A stretch of 64,000 nt of DNA from Pyronema omphalodes (lineage: Eukaryota; Ascomycota; Pezizomycetes; Pezizales; Pyronemataceae): positions 1,178,001 to 1,242,000 of the forward strand of contig JAJJXM010000005.1 in assembly GCA_024516155.1 (NCBI GenBank), given 5' to 3'. The translations under genes and the position numbers were made by a program. The notes beneath the pieces are model-generated. The model saw only the letters and a program-made list of their open reading frames with translations. It was not told where the DNA came from and did no database searches. This document shows positions 10,246-22,159 of this stretch, piece by piece. Within the stretch, counting starts at the first letter, position 1; the number at the start of each line of letters is the position of its first letter.

Positions 10246-13116
10246 TTAGTTGATCTCGGTCTCTAAAACTTGGATGACATCGTCGAACGACAAGTCCACA
10301 CCGTCTAAAATCTTGCTCATATCCTCAAGACCATTCTCGGTCCACATGGAACCAAGTCCAAACTCCTTCGACATGCCGTTATTTCCTTGTTGCATGGAAA
10401 ACATACCGGGCATGCCCTCGTGTCCCAAGAAGGGATCACAGTCTCCTTGACCACCCAAGAAAGCATCCAAATGGCTCTGATCATCGGCATCAGGCATGGA
10501 AAAGTCAGGTACTCCCGAATCGACACCAAAGAACGATTCCTGCTTTGCCATGGCCAACAGCTCCTTGTCGTGGTGTGGAGATGGCGGTGCCTGCAAGAAG
10601 CTCTCGAGCTTCAACTGCAAGTCTGACTCGTCCAAAACATTCGTGGTGGCGTTTGCTGCAACATCGAGCGTCTCCATGTCAGGAGGCGGGGTAAGTGCAG
10701 CATTAGAAGGAGGTGCAGTTGCGGGAATCGAGATTGCACCTCCAATACGGTTGAAATCGCAGGAGAACGATTGAACTGGCTCCTGGGCAGCGGGGAGCTG
10801 TTGTAAGTGCTGCTGGTGGTAGCGAGCACGGCGTCGGTTTGCGTGTTTCCGGAGATTCTCAATGGGAATTCCGGCCTTCTTGATGGCCGCCTCCAAGAAG
10901 TGGGTTGCGTAATCGGCGGCGGAGTAGGTCTGTCGTAACCGCTGCAAAACCTGCATACACAATGCAAATCCTTCCAAAGACATTTCCCTGGTAACAGGGT
11001 TGGATGATTTGATGTCCAAAAGGTGAATAATTACGGCAGGTAAAATAACCGTAACTCTGTAGTGCGTTAGATTTTGCCTAGAGCACAAGGCGAGGGGAGA
11101 ATATCATACCCTGTAGTAGGCAAATACCTAACAAGATCGAATTCGATCAAGTCATCTGCCAGCCTCGTGATCTCCGATGCAGCCTGGCGAACCTTCCTGC
11201 GGGAGACTTCCTGGAGCTCTGACTTCTTCACTGGTGGGCACGATGGTGTCGACGGGAGGACCTGGGGTCTGTGCAAAGCGCTCACAGTGGTGCTAAAATG
11301 GAAAGAACAACCGTCAGCATTGGTAATCAAGGAAATCTAGAAATCCGGGAGTCATACTTGTAAATTAGGTGAAGTAACGCCTTGTGGAGAATCAAGACAG
11401 GGTCTGCTCCGGTGGCACAGGGCGTTCCGTAGATTGCCTCTGATGGTAGCCCATTATTCCATTTCTCCAACTCCTCATCACATTTCGTAACTTCCTCACA
11501 TCCCGGCTCCAACTTCTTCGGAAGAAGCATCATAGTAGTTCTAGTACTTCCGTCGGCGGTCAATGAACCGTGGTTAGTGTTCAAAACCGAGTATTGAGCA
11601 GTGAGGACATGTGAGATGCAAACACAGAGTTTCGCCTTCTCAATACACAGCACGGCCAATTGCTTCTGTCTCTCCACATCCTTCTCCTCCTTTGCACGCC
11701 TCTCTGCGCTCCAGAAGAATGCCTCACTCTCGTCGAATCCGATATCAATGTCAAAGTCTTCAATGGTAAGCATCGGCACATCGCAGTCCTCCGTCTTTAT
11801 CCGTGTCGGTCTCCTCATTCCCAAAGCGACGAGTCTGTCTCTCATGTAACAACTCCACCAAATACGCTTCCATAATTTCTGTCGCGTCAAATCCATGTTG
11901 GAGTTTTCGGGGTTGCGATGTAGACCAATAGTGTGAGACAAGGAAATTGCCACCCCCATCCAATGCCAGGTATCCTTCTGATCGTCTGGTGTCTCGTACC
12001 AGTACGACATCAAAAGCAACGCCTGAACAAGAAGCATGCGATCCTGCTCGTGATCAAAGTCGTACAGAAGTCGTGTCTTGATGAAAAATGCTTTTCGTGC
12101 TGCCTTACGCGATGTGTATCCGGCGGCGCGGAGGTGCTCCATAGGAACAAATGCTGATCCGGAAAACATAACTGCCTGAAATAGTAGAAGTCCAACCTTT
12201 CCTTTGCTTCCATCCTCGCAGTTGACAGTCTCAAGAAATTGTCTTCTGTCAAGTAAAGGCATGTACGGGTGCACAAAGTCGAAATGTGCTTTGAGCAGTA
12301 TAGAGCGGAGGGGCTCGTCTGGTAGAGTTAAAGCGCCCTTTCTCCATAGGTATTCGAGGTCTTCCGCAGGAATGCGGGATGGTGTTTGCTTGATGAATGC
12401 CGGTAGCTCGAAGGTAGGCTGTCCGGACATGTTTTTCTGGGGAAAGGTAGATGTGGCGGATGAGGCAGTAGATAGGCTATTTGATAACGAAGGAATAGAG
12501 CCGTGTGATGATGCAAACGATGCCCGACGAAGATTTTGTGTCTGGTCTAAAGAATGAATGTCAACACGGGAGTCTCAAATTATTGTCTGAAGGAAAAAAT
12601 GGAATTTTGGTGCATACAAATAAGATGGGGCACGTGACCCTCTTTGTCGGACTGGCCGTCCATGGACATGGCAGAGGGGGAAGCAGAGTGGATTCTGTCA
12701 TGGTGAGAATGATCAGTTCCGTCGAGAGAGTGGGTGCTGTTTCCGTTGGCGGCGTCGAGTTTCATGCCCCAATTCTTCCTTCAAAATTGGGAATATCAGA
12801 TTAGTAAAAGTTTGTCATAGAGAAACAGTTCACTTGGTGATATTGTTGCTCACTTTCTCCGCTTGCTCTCCGTCACAATACACTCGACCTCGTCGAGTCT
12901 GCAATTCGTGCAAGGCGCACCATGCTCAACAACATTGCATCGAACCTTTCTTGCCCGACAACACTGACAAGCCTTGGATGCTCTTCTCTTTACTGCGCGG
13001 AATCCGGGTCCTTGGTTGCTGGCGTTTGCTCCACTGGTAGCAGGATTGCTTCTCTTCTGACCAGCTACTGGAGAAGGTGTCGTAGCTGTCTGTGCAGTTG
13101 ATTCTGTTGAAGCCAT
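10246..13116 (-). CDS. farA: Zn(II)2Cys6 transcription factor of the FarA/CTF1 (fatty-acid/cutinase) family
   Basis: Five exons, 13116-12854, 12778-12618, 12546-11358, 11292-11110 and 11056-10246, join in phase to 868 residues. The binuclear zinc cluster is at residues 50-79 with Cys 50, 53, 60, 69, 72 and 79 (spacing 2-6-8-2-6), preceded by a basic KRRASKAC segment and followed by a basic ESKRRK tail. The middle of exon 3 is a fungal-specific transcription factor domain (ALLLMSYWYE and IGLHRNP stretches). The LPAVIIHLLDIKSSNP segment and the acidic C-terminal tail ending in a FDDVIQVLETE helix are typical of FarA and of Fusarium CTF1. These nuclear regulators switch on fatty-acid beta-oxidation and, in some plant-associated fungi, cutinase. 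FarA versus its paralogue FarB was not resolved. Antisense open frames over exons are shadows. Confidence 0.88.
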
Positions 13117-13180
13117 GTTGAAATATATTATTGCTGATGAACTCTACTGCTGATGTTGAACGCCCACGTCGCCTTGCTGC

Positions 13181-13216
13181 TTCTTCTTCTTCTTCTTCTT
13201 CTTCTTCTTCTTCTTC
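13181..13216 (-). repeat. GAA/CTT trinucleotide microsatellite
   Basis: About twelve perfect CTT/TTC triplets lie 65-100 bases upstream of the FarA-like ATG. They fall in its probable 5' leader or proximal promoter, so the transcript would carry a (GAA)n purine tract. Confidence 0.8.
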
Positions 13217-14571
13217 CGAAAATTCCTCAATGTCACAACCCTCAGTTCTATCGCATGGAAAGCTCTTGTTCAAAAGTAAAAGAAGGAACCTGGGGTATGC
13301 GGAACGGACGCTGGTGAATAGTAGTATTGGACCACTGATGACATACAAGGGCGGGCGACCGGAGCAATATAAGGGAAAGTCTGGAAATGGGACGGCCACC
13401 CCCCCTCCCCCTTTTAGCGCACGTTTCCTGTGGGACACATCGTCCACACGCGAATCACCGCTCTATACCTAATTCATGGCGTTTATTTCAAAATGGCGCA
13501 ACGCTCAAGGTGGAAAGGGATTTCGGCAGCCTGTCGCATCCATGCTCGTGCAGTGCTAAGCCTAGGAAACTTTTTTTACCCCGGACTTTCGCAAGCTCTG
13601 AGAAGAGAAGTGTCGAGCATGGAAATAGCGTCAGATGGCGCACCCCTGAGGGGCAAATTGTGGGGCAGGCGTTGGTGGTGGGAGGTGAGAAGGACTGAGG
13701 AGGAGGATGGACGTTCTTGGTGGCAGGAGGGACAAGCTTGAGTAAGGGTGGACGTGCTCTGGGAGGGGGGGGGGGATCGATAGCCATAGTCGACGGAAGA
13801 CGGACGACGGATGTAATGCACACCTCGTCACAGGTCCATCACTCGGACCATCGAGGTACTTCCAGACGCAGCAGACACCCTCCCACAGCATCAACACATC
13901 CCAGCCGGCCGATCTTCATAACGTACATGATCATACATACAACCCGACGCGCAGATTCGGCGCAGAAAAATAATTCCTCCATCGCCGGTGTGTATATACC
14001 TGCCCCCCTGCCCCTCCGTCCGCCGTCGGTGAGCATGTATGCGGTGGCTGCTTCAGGACGGCCTCCGCCCAGGCGCTTCCATCACGTCGCCCAGGACTCG
14101 TTTCACGGAACCGCAAAATAGAATCCCACAAACAAATGTAGCCAGCTGTGAGCTTGAGCTTTGGTTTCCGTCCTAAGTAACGGTTCTCCACCTTTTCGCC
14201 TCTCTGCCGCCACCAGTGCAGTGCTGCAGTTGGCCGATTCGGGATGGGAAGCGTCCCCCGCCCTTTCCCATCCCGGATGAACTATTCGCCTGGCAAGCCC
14301 GAAGCCAGCCCTCCCCAACTTGCTTTGCCTTCGCTGCTAAGGGATGCTTCTAAATTGTCGGATCGTCCCCTTGTTTTTCTTGGGACGCTGACAGTCCTCC
14401 CCGTCGCATCAAAGACACGCGGACCGCTTGGCGGACCGCCTGTTTGGGGCACTTTGTAGGTTTTGAGAGCTCGTCGTTATCGGGGGTCGTTTGTCTTGAT
14501 CCAGGTTGTATAGAAATATTTGATCCAGTAGTGCAGTGTATGTATGTAATGGAGCCATAGCCTCGAAGTCT
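13217..14571. other. Upstream region of the FarA-like gene, no gene seen
   Basis: The region contains a poly-C run near 13399 and a poly-G run near 13764, and is relatively GC-rich between 13.6 and 14.4 kb. Open frames occur on both strands but overlap heavily and are low-complexity. I call none as genes. Confidence 0.4.
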
Positions 14572-14755
14572 TCATCAGTAGCCTCAGCATCCATCAGCAG
14601 TCTCGGCATTCATCAATAGTCTCCACATTAATCTATTCATCAGCAGTCTCAGCATATTCATCGATACATAGTCTCGGCATCCATCAGTAGCCTCAGCATC
14701 CATCAGTAGCCTCAGCATCCATCAATAGTCTCAGCATTCATCCATCACAGCCAGG
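14572..14755 (+). repeat. Degenerate 19-bp minisatellite
   Basis: About eight copies of a unit close to CATCAGTAGCCTCAGCATC, with C/T and G/A variants (CAGTCTCGGCATT, CAATAGTCTCAGCATT) and one or two longer interrupted copies. There are no unique spacers, so this is not a CRISPR-like array. Confidence 0.75.
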
Positions 14756-17700
14756 ATTCATCACTATCACGGCTACTCACTCACAGCTAGAGACTTTTTC
14801 AACTTTCACAGTGGCTCAATTACACACATCGCCTACCGGAGACCCGTCGCCGTCAGACCCTCTTTTTGCGTTCTTGCTTTCGTGGCCATCGTGGATCGAA
14901 GACCTGGTGCACCCAAATCCACCAAATCCATCGGCTACGGACGAACGGAGCAATACGGCGCCCCAGTTCCCCACCACCGGAGGTCCCCCGCCCGGGCTTC
15001 CCGATCCTTCTTTGGATGCACCGACGAGATCTCAAAATATGAGTGCACCCACCGATGTTGAAGAACAAATCCCGCATTGTACGCCTGCTGTCTTTGGATT
15101 GCCAGTGGAATGGGATGCTCGGAATGATGGGATGAGTCTACCAAAGAAAAAAATCACATACATTTATCCGACAGAATTATTATCTACATCCAGAAATTTT
15201 CTCATGCTGAAACTCGTGTCGGAAGTTTTCCGACAGTGTCATGCAGAAAAGTGAACCCGGATACGTAGCAGTCCAATGCGTCAGAGTTATCTGCATCCAG
15301 CAATTCTGAACGCCAAAAACCAGAGACTGTTCATTTCGCTATGGCTCTATGCGCCTGCGCTTCACGGTCTTCTCCTTCACCGCTGCCGCAGGAAAAAAAA
15401 AAAGAAAAAAAAAAAAGAAGAAGAAAAAAAAAATTGAAAAAAATTATCCCTCCAGAAGCGTTGGGAGTCAGCCTTTTTGAATCTTCTTCAGTACTCGAGT
15501 CTGCCACTTGGGTTAATCCACCAATAGCCTCATCGGGGGTTAATCGATTAGCCAAAAACGCCGTGTAACGGTAATCGCTGCCAAGAAGGAATTATCCATT
15601 CAGCGTGAGGGATTTCCTGTATCGTTCGCACCGGACCAACAATAATTTTTCCAATTATGCACTCTGACGAACAGTTTTACGGGTTACATATTGCGGGGAT
15701 GTGCAAAAATAAGCGAAAGTACTAGAGTCCCCGGCATTCTCCATGCATCGAGAAAAAAAAAGTAACGTACCTACAGCCAGGGTCGACATTAATGGCATGT
15801 ATGTTTCTGGCATAAATGATTAATTCGATGTCGCTCAAAATAATGATGGCAAGAACCTCACGCTGGTGATCATAACGGTCTCTAGAAGGTGACATGAAGC
15901 ACAATTGTTTCCTTAACCGTGATGTTTCACAGACTGCGAAGAATCTTCTTTTTCTTCCATGAGACCCATAAAGAATCAAGGCACCAACCGGTTTGACGCT
16001 ATCACCCCGGATCACGTTTCCCCGCGATGTTCGTAGCTTGAGACCCACCATCTCGCAGAAATCACACCATATACAAAAGTCCGTAAGTGCCTCGTCCGTA
16101 TCTGGAAAGGACTCGTCAAAATGCAACGGAAGAATTTTGAATGCAGCGTTTAATAAGGCTTGGAAATTAGGGATCGCTTGAGGTCCAGACGAAACAACAG
16201 CTAAGTGTTACAGAGCTCATCACGCTTGGGTTTGGTTGTTCTTGGCCTGCTTAAGAGTAATGCAGTCACCGACTGGCTTTATTCTCGGCAAAATTATTGG
16301 TGTTTCGGAGCTCGCGTGTTTTCTTAGGGTTGATCAGAAATTAATTGATTTGATGATGAAGCACCGGAGGTAACGGTTGACATGCACCGTTACTTGAAGA
16401 CGGCATATTTTTCCAGAGCAATATGGAATTTGGGGTAAGGTGCATAAATTATTGATGCTTTACGTACTGAAAATAACGTTAAGATGGGCGTTATTCGTGT
16501 GCGAACCAAGCCCACCATACTTGTTTCCGCCGTACCAAACCTTCGGATGAATGGCGGAGACGTAATTCAAGGTTGCATAGTTCCCGCTTCATATACTCCA
16601 GGCCTGGTCTTCAACTACATATGACCTTCCAAGACTGGAGCTATGTATAGATGAAAAAATATGCATGGAACGCCATCCAATCGTACAAGAGTAGGACTAA
16701 AGGAATGAGGTCACTCTTGAGAGTCGTTCTGGCCTCATGAATTCGATTTGCAGGGGGTTAAAAGAAAAGTATCTTCAACGAGAGCTGACCCGGCTTGACC
16801 GAAGCTCGCCCCCGAAAAAGCTCCAGCCCTGATCACCTATATATCTTTTCCATTTACCCAATACTGATGTCGTCCTGTAGGATCACTGTATAGCCAATTT
16901 TGGCTTGGCCGGTGCCCGAAACAGTGAATGTCAAAGCTCAAGAATGGGAGCCGTATGTAGGTATATATGCAGATGTAAACTTCTTTCAGATGGCCAAAAA
17001 GATGTATGTAGGTACATCGATGTACGTGTGATGTGCCCTGTAGCACGGGTTAGCTCCCGTTCTCCAGCTGGGAACCCCATGGGGATGCTCTAGAGCAGCT
17101 ATCCTAGTTGATCAACTAGCATGATTACCAACCAGTTGTTGCAGACGGGATACCGAGGCACGCTTACATGATCCACGTGATTCTACAGACCCCCGAAACG
17201 CTACAGTATCGGACCCGCGATATGAATTGCGCTGAGCTATCCGATCCGACAAGGACAAGATTTAGGGCTCCTTATTCGTTGTTTTAGACTCTAATCTCGC
17301 TGTCTCCGAATGGTTCAACGCCGGTCATCCAGATAAAGTGTATATCTCGCAAGAGTGACGTTCAGCCATCCTGATATAGGCACTCCGCGGCTTCACGTGA
17401 AGTATCGGAAAATGCTGCTGGAGTAAACTGAGTTGAATCTACCGTTTTATATAGTGAAAATTCATTGACGACAACCCAACAATTTTCGGCGGCAGTTAGC
17501 ATTGATGAAGGAATACATACCTATTTCATGTATCGATATCGTCATCGGCAACGAACAATGGCTGCGCGCATTGACGCCTTTGTCCAGGAAGATGTTTACA
17601 CCCTGAACCACAGATGACCCGGTTACCAGTTCATTGGATCTGAAATGCTCCGTCATGGAGAGAAGCGTTATTTGTTTTAGCCGTTTGAACACGCTTGCTC

Positions 17701-18239
17701 CCGTAGGCACTTTATCCAAACTTCATGATTCCACGGAAACTAAAGGTGATGAATATTCTAGTGATTCCATAGGCTGAAACATACTGTGCATCGGAAATAT
17801 GTTTTTTCCGGTCCGAAAGTATGAGCCTCCTTTGAACATGTGAAAAAGAAATGAAGACTATCATGAGTGGTAGTAGTTCTAGCGACTTTCATGCGCCGGT
17901 CCATCGCCAATGGCGTCTTAATCACTATTCATCACTCGATGCAGCAACGTCCGACAAACAGATTGCAAAAAGCCCGGTGGATTCTGACGGGCGTATGGAC
18001 TGCAAATTTTCAGGGCAATTGTGAAAATTTTCTGCTTTACTTCATACCACTTGTTATCAGGATCTAGGTCAGTCAGAGTCGGGGTCGTGTATCCCGCTGT
18101 GCATGCGCACGCATCCTTAGTATCAGGACAGATTCTTCCACCCGTCCGCGCCTGGCGATAGTTAAAACATCTAGCAGCAATGTGCCAAGTTCTTGAGCTC
18201 GTGTCCCCTGTTAGGCAGAATCTGTTGCTACGGTTGAAG
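14756..18239. other. Gene-poor stretch
   Basis: An open frame spanning 14811-15254 (+) lacks an ATG at its start and any domain. A purine-rich tract (A/G, about 15390-15445) is the only striking composition. A 134-codon frame at 15722-16126 (-) has no recognisable family. No gene is called. Confidence 0.4.
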
Positions 18240-18557
18240 CTAGATGAAGCACAGCCCAGGCTGCACATACGTACAGTTACATAGGGTCCATCTAGTGCGA
18301 ACGATGACTCGTCGATGAGATCTCGGTATCGAACCTGAGTAATCTTTAAATGCAATTTGTTTCATACCAAAATCAGGAGAGCTTAGAACAAACAGTAAGC
18401 TTTCTAGAGCAAATCTAATGTTCCACTCTGAAACTGGAACTCGAAAAGCGCACGTTCTTGTAGGGCAAATGGATTCCGGTTTCACGTCGACGCAACTATG
18501 TAACGATATAGTTAGCATTACCGAAAAAGAAAGCGAAATATGTACAGAAAATTTCAT
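17918..18557 (-). CDS. Possible small secreted cysteine-rich protein
   Basis: A possible two-exon gene. An ATG at 18557 opens a hydrophobic, signal-peptide-like leader (MKFSVHISLSFSVML). A second open segment ending at 17918 carries cysteines in a compact pattern (CSLGC, RFCLTG, ARCFN, GRICP, ACAC). A donor after SCVD (GTGAAACC, near 18486) and the acceptor TTACTCAG before 18332 would join in phase, but other donors are possible and I recognise no family. Upstream and downstream are gene-poor. It could equally be noise. Confidence 0.2.
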
Positions 18558-18749
18558 CCAAACAATTCAAACATGCCATTGGGATGCATGGCTTCCGCAT
18601 CACCGACGGACATACGGAGAATAGTTCCTGCGGCGATTCAGGGTTCAACTTTCCCATGTTTCGATGAAGGGGACTATGAAACCCTACTCATCGATTTTTA
18701 AATGTGCCAATCATTCTGGAAAGTGATCGTTGGAATGTAGGGCTTGAGG

Positions 18750-18830
18750 TTACTGAATTTTCACGCACTTGAAGGATCGATCTCTATGTATCCGTTCGTG
18801 CGCACGAAGATCAGCATGCTTAAGACCTTT
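18750..18830 (-). pseudogene. Relic of a C2H2 zinc finger
   Basis: The minus strand encodes LRAHERIHRDRSFKC. This is the second half of a C2H2 finger (L-x2-H-x3-H) followed by an inter-finger linker and the first aromatic-Lys-Cys of a next finger. The matching first half lacks its second cysteine and the frame stops soon after. It looks like a decayed fragment of a zinc-finger gene. Confidence 0.3.
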
Positions 18831-21081
18831 CCAAGAACTATAGGCACCGGCATGTATGCACAAAGAGAGTTTACTGTACCTCTTGTCTTTCTGAGAGAGA
18901 ACATGGCTGTGTTCAATGTTTAGTGTCCCTGGTAGTTCGCACGTTTCGATGCCAAGGCGGTGCTTCGCTGGAGACCGACGCTGCGCAGCCGGGTGCGATG
19001 TTGTGATCTCAAAATCCGTGATCAGTAATCGTAACGGCCCGATCACTTGGATGCACAATGTTGCATATGCACACTCCTTCGAGAACAGAACCTCCGTTTT
19101 TCTATTACATAAATCAATGTATATATACTGCGGTAATGCATCTCTCCACGTGAACGGCCTCGAAATGAATACGGATCAGTGGTCGAGCTTTGAATTTTCA
19201 TTGAACACCACTCTTTCGATCTCTTCATGAGGTTTTCGAAGCGAAAAATAAAATACCAACTACGTACATTTATGTATCAGTCTATTTCCGGCTTCTCTCG
19301 ATATCTACTTCCTGAAGGTTCAAGCCGACCTCATACAGTTAGCGAAGCCCTAATTTTCACTGTTCAGGAGGCCAAGATCGCGATTTTTTTTGACGATTAG
19401 CCCCTGTGATGACACATCTCACTATATTGAAAGATGGCTGAGCATCACACAAATAACGTGGCAAGCATGCATACTATGCGTACTAATTTGTATTTGCAAC
19501 TTGTGTTTCATCTCTCATCGTGTGTATGCAGTTGGTTTTCTCCTGCACTAGGTGTAGTGTATAACAGCAATCGCTTGAGCGGCACGGCTTTGGATGCCGC
19601 CTTTTGTACCATATGAGTTAAATGGGGGCCTACACCTAATTGAGGGCCATAGCCTATTTCTTCTTTCAACTTCATCAAGGGTTGATTTCAATCACAGCTA
19701 ATCAGTCACAAGCGGCAGAATATGAATTGGGGACCTTGAGTGTCATCATATTATAGCCTAATTGACGTACATTCATCTTTGGTATCATATATAGAGGATG
19801 CATCTCTTCTGAAGAGAGATGTGGTGTTAGACATACCGAACTACGTACATATATCGATTCTATGTCACAAACGAGCACTCGCTTCATGAAGAACTTTCGC
19901 TTGAAAACTTTGCTCACCGAGAAGTGGGTTCTCATATCGAACTAAGGCAAGGTTCAATTTGAAGCACCTACATAGGACGCCAGCTATCGGCGAAATTTCC
20001 GCCGTTATAAAAGTATTAACCTCAGGCGGAATTTTTACCAAGGAACGCCGGTGGCAGCTCGCCAGAAGTGGCGCTGATACGTTTCGCGATAGAGGTTCAT
20101 GTGCTACCTTTATCTCTTAGCGTATAAATATATCCTCTTGTCCGCGGGGCCTGGCCGTACTATCAAAACTAGCTAAAAGATGATCTGGAATTGGCCTTTC
20201 GCTAAAATGTATGGGCCGCCTGATGGAACCGCAATTATGATGCATAGATATACCCACTTACCATATCAAGAAATCTTTCCCCAGTTCTTTGTTCATAAGG
20301 CGGTTGCGGTGGGGAAAGAGGCGCGGAGAGCGGGGGAAACGGCGAGGCACCGTTCGCGGGGCAGTGGCTGCTCTAAAGTAGGGTAGAGCAGCATCTAGAG
20401 TAACGAACCAGCGTTAAAGCGATGATTTGAGTATTTGTGGGGTGGAGGCTGTCGCTCATATGTAGAATGTTTGGTATGGCTAACCATAGCTAACAGCGCG
20501 ATGTACTCTTGAGCCTCGTTTATAGCCTCAGCCCCTCGGGGGGCAAAGAACAACCTGAAGTTGAATTAAGCAACGTGAATTCAGCCTGAAAAAGCCCTAG
20601 CCCTCAATCATTAAAGACGACATAGATTCAATGTGGAATCAATTGTGTTTCGGCCGAATGGAAGAACAAATGCCAGCTCCGGAGAGAAAGGGGTTGGTAT
20701 TAATATTCATCATTTACTTAAGAAGAATCTTATGAAAGATTCATGTATTTTTAATTAGTTATTATTAACTATCATTGCATACAGACCTGTCAGATACCTG
20801 TGAAAAGTGATGTAGATTACAGTGGATGAATTGAACCGAATGATAATCTGTGCACAGGATTGAAAAATCATTGATATCTCGTGTCTATGATTCATATAGA
20901 TAGATCAAATACCCACAAGTTGTAGATAAAATACCGTTTTGCAGTGCTATTTTCTTATTCCGAATCACCACACCTTTTGGTAGGGTTGAGAATGCAAGTG
21001 ATATTTGATGTTTTGGTGCTGAGATATGCTCTTGTACGGCGTAGCAACAAGCTCGAAAGTCTGTACTGTACTCGATTTGGA
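18831..21081. other. Gene-poor stretch
   Basis: No domain-bearing ORF. A TATAAATA at 20123-20130 precedes an ATG at 20180 opening 68 codons (start MIWNWPFAKMYG) without a known family. I do not call it a gene. Confidence 0.35.
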
Positions 21082-21087
21082 TATAAA
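21082..21087 (+). promoter_or_regulatory. TATA box of the DOPA-dioxygenase-family gene
   Basis: TATAAA lies 65-70 bases upstream of the ATG at 21152, the same spacing as in the oxidoreductase gene at 1910. It supports the start chosen for the dioxygenase-family gene. Confidence 0.45.
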
Positions 21088-21151
21088 CTGTGCCGATTCG
21101 TACGTGTTACACAACCTCATATAGGACGATCGCAAATCTTCATTCCCACAC

Positions 21152-21899
21152 ATGCCACCTGAAAACCCCTCAAAAATGGTCACACGCAGCGATGTCACTC
21201 AAAACACTACTTCTGAGAACCCTTCATCCGACGATAATTCCAAGCTTTCGGATCCTGAGTTTGTTTTGGCAAATGTTGTTAAGGAATGGTTGGAAGACAT
21301 TGACAATCCCATATAAGCTGATAAGCACTACTGATGACACTGTGAAGGCATTTTCATATATACTTCCAAATAAATTCTCCAACACAACACTCAGCTGCCC
21401 TAAAGCTCAGAGATGCCGTCCTCACTCTACGAAGGTCTGGAGTATTTGTGGCAGTGCCTCTTAGTCGAGTTAATGTCGCCCCCATCGGGCCACATCCAGC
21501 TGGGTCATACGAGATTTGGGTTCCTCGTGAGAGTTTTGCGGAGGTTTTCAGCTTTATGGCTCTGAACCATGGGGAGCTGAGTGTACTTGTTCATCCGCTC
21601 ACAAGACATGAAAGAGAAGATCATAGTTCTCGCAGGGCGTGGATCGGTCAACCATGGCCGATCTTGCTTGATCAGCTACCCGAGGACCTGGGAAGGGCTC
21701 CGTTGCAATACCCAACTTTAGGTAAGATCTTAGACTTCATGATTTACGCCACTCATGATGATACACAAATATCTTCTACTAACTTCTTATTCTAGGATTT
21801 GGATACTCGAATGATGCTCCTGAGTTAGACACAGGGGAACGACAGCGGAGGGCCAGAGAATTAGAAAAGAAAATCAAAGATGAAACAGGGGCCGAATGA
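21152..21899 (+). CDS. DOPA 4,5-dioxygenase family protein
   Basis: Three exons, 21152-21258, 21348-21721 and 21796-21899, give 194 residues in phase. After a Ser/Thr-rich N-terminal 35 residues comes the family signature HFHIYF, whose histidines are expected metal ligands in the extradiol DOPA-dioxygenase fold. It continues with ALKLRDAVLTLRRSG, then NVAPIGPHPAGSYEIWVP, then LNHGELSVLVHPLT with its second histidine. Members open catechol rings such as DOPA; the fungal substrate is usually unknown. The donor of intron 1 is GTTTGT, weaker than usual, with branch CTACTGATGAC and acceptor GTGAAG. Intron 2 is a standard GTAAGA...TTCTAG. A TATA box precedes the ATG. The exon 1 choice is the least certain part; exons 2 and 3 are firm. 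Confidence 0.75.
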
Positions 21900-22073
21900 T
21901 GGGTCGCCTGTTCACTTCCATGAATAAGTAGAATTTTATACAGGCTAAATGGTCGAGATAATGGTCGAAGTGGATCCTTTGTCCCTGAAGTGCCTTCTCT
22001 TATGGCAAGGTGGAGTATCGGTTAGATAGTAAAAAAAAATACTCTTGTATTTAATTGCACTTCCATCAGCATA

Positions 22074-22152
22074 GATTCAGTAGTGTAGGGGTATCATGAG
22101 CGCTTGCCAACTGCATACTGCGCTCGACCCGGGTTCGAATCCCGGCTGAATC
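22074..22152 (+). tRNA. tRNA-Gly(GCC) with a 9-nt intron
   Basis: A 7-bp acceptor stem GATTCAG/CTGAATC, a D-arm with AGGGGTA, an AGCGC/GCGCT anticodon stem, and a CCGGG/CCCGG T-stem with TTCGAAT loop. The anticodon loop reads TTGCCA then extra bases, so anticodon GCC is followed after position 37 by about nine intron bases (ACTGCATAC). The total is 79 nt. Outside the intron it is identical to the minus-strand copy at 29455-29533. Confidence 0.88.
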
Positions 22153-22159
22153 ATTTTGC

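Noticed and set aside
10250..12804. Plus-strand open frames over the FarA-like gene
   Set aside because: Antisense shadows of the five exons, which are in phase and carry the family domains.
14572..14755. Regular repeats resembling a CRISPR array
   Set aside because: Repeats are contiguous, degenerate and without unique spacers in a fungal nuclear context; this is a minisatellite.
14811..15254. 147-codon open frame, Pro-rich
   Set aside because: It starts with GTG, has no ATG near its 5' end, no domain, and no upstream exon that I could join with confidence.
15722..16126. 134-codon minus-strand frame
   Set aside because: No recognisable family and no good start or promoter; treated as chance.
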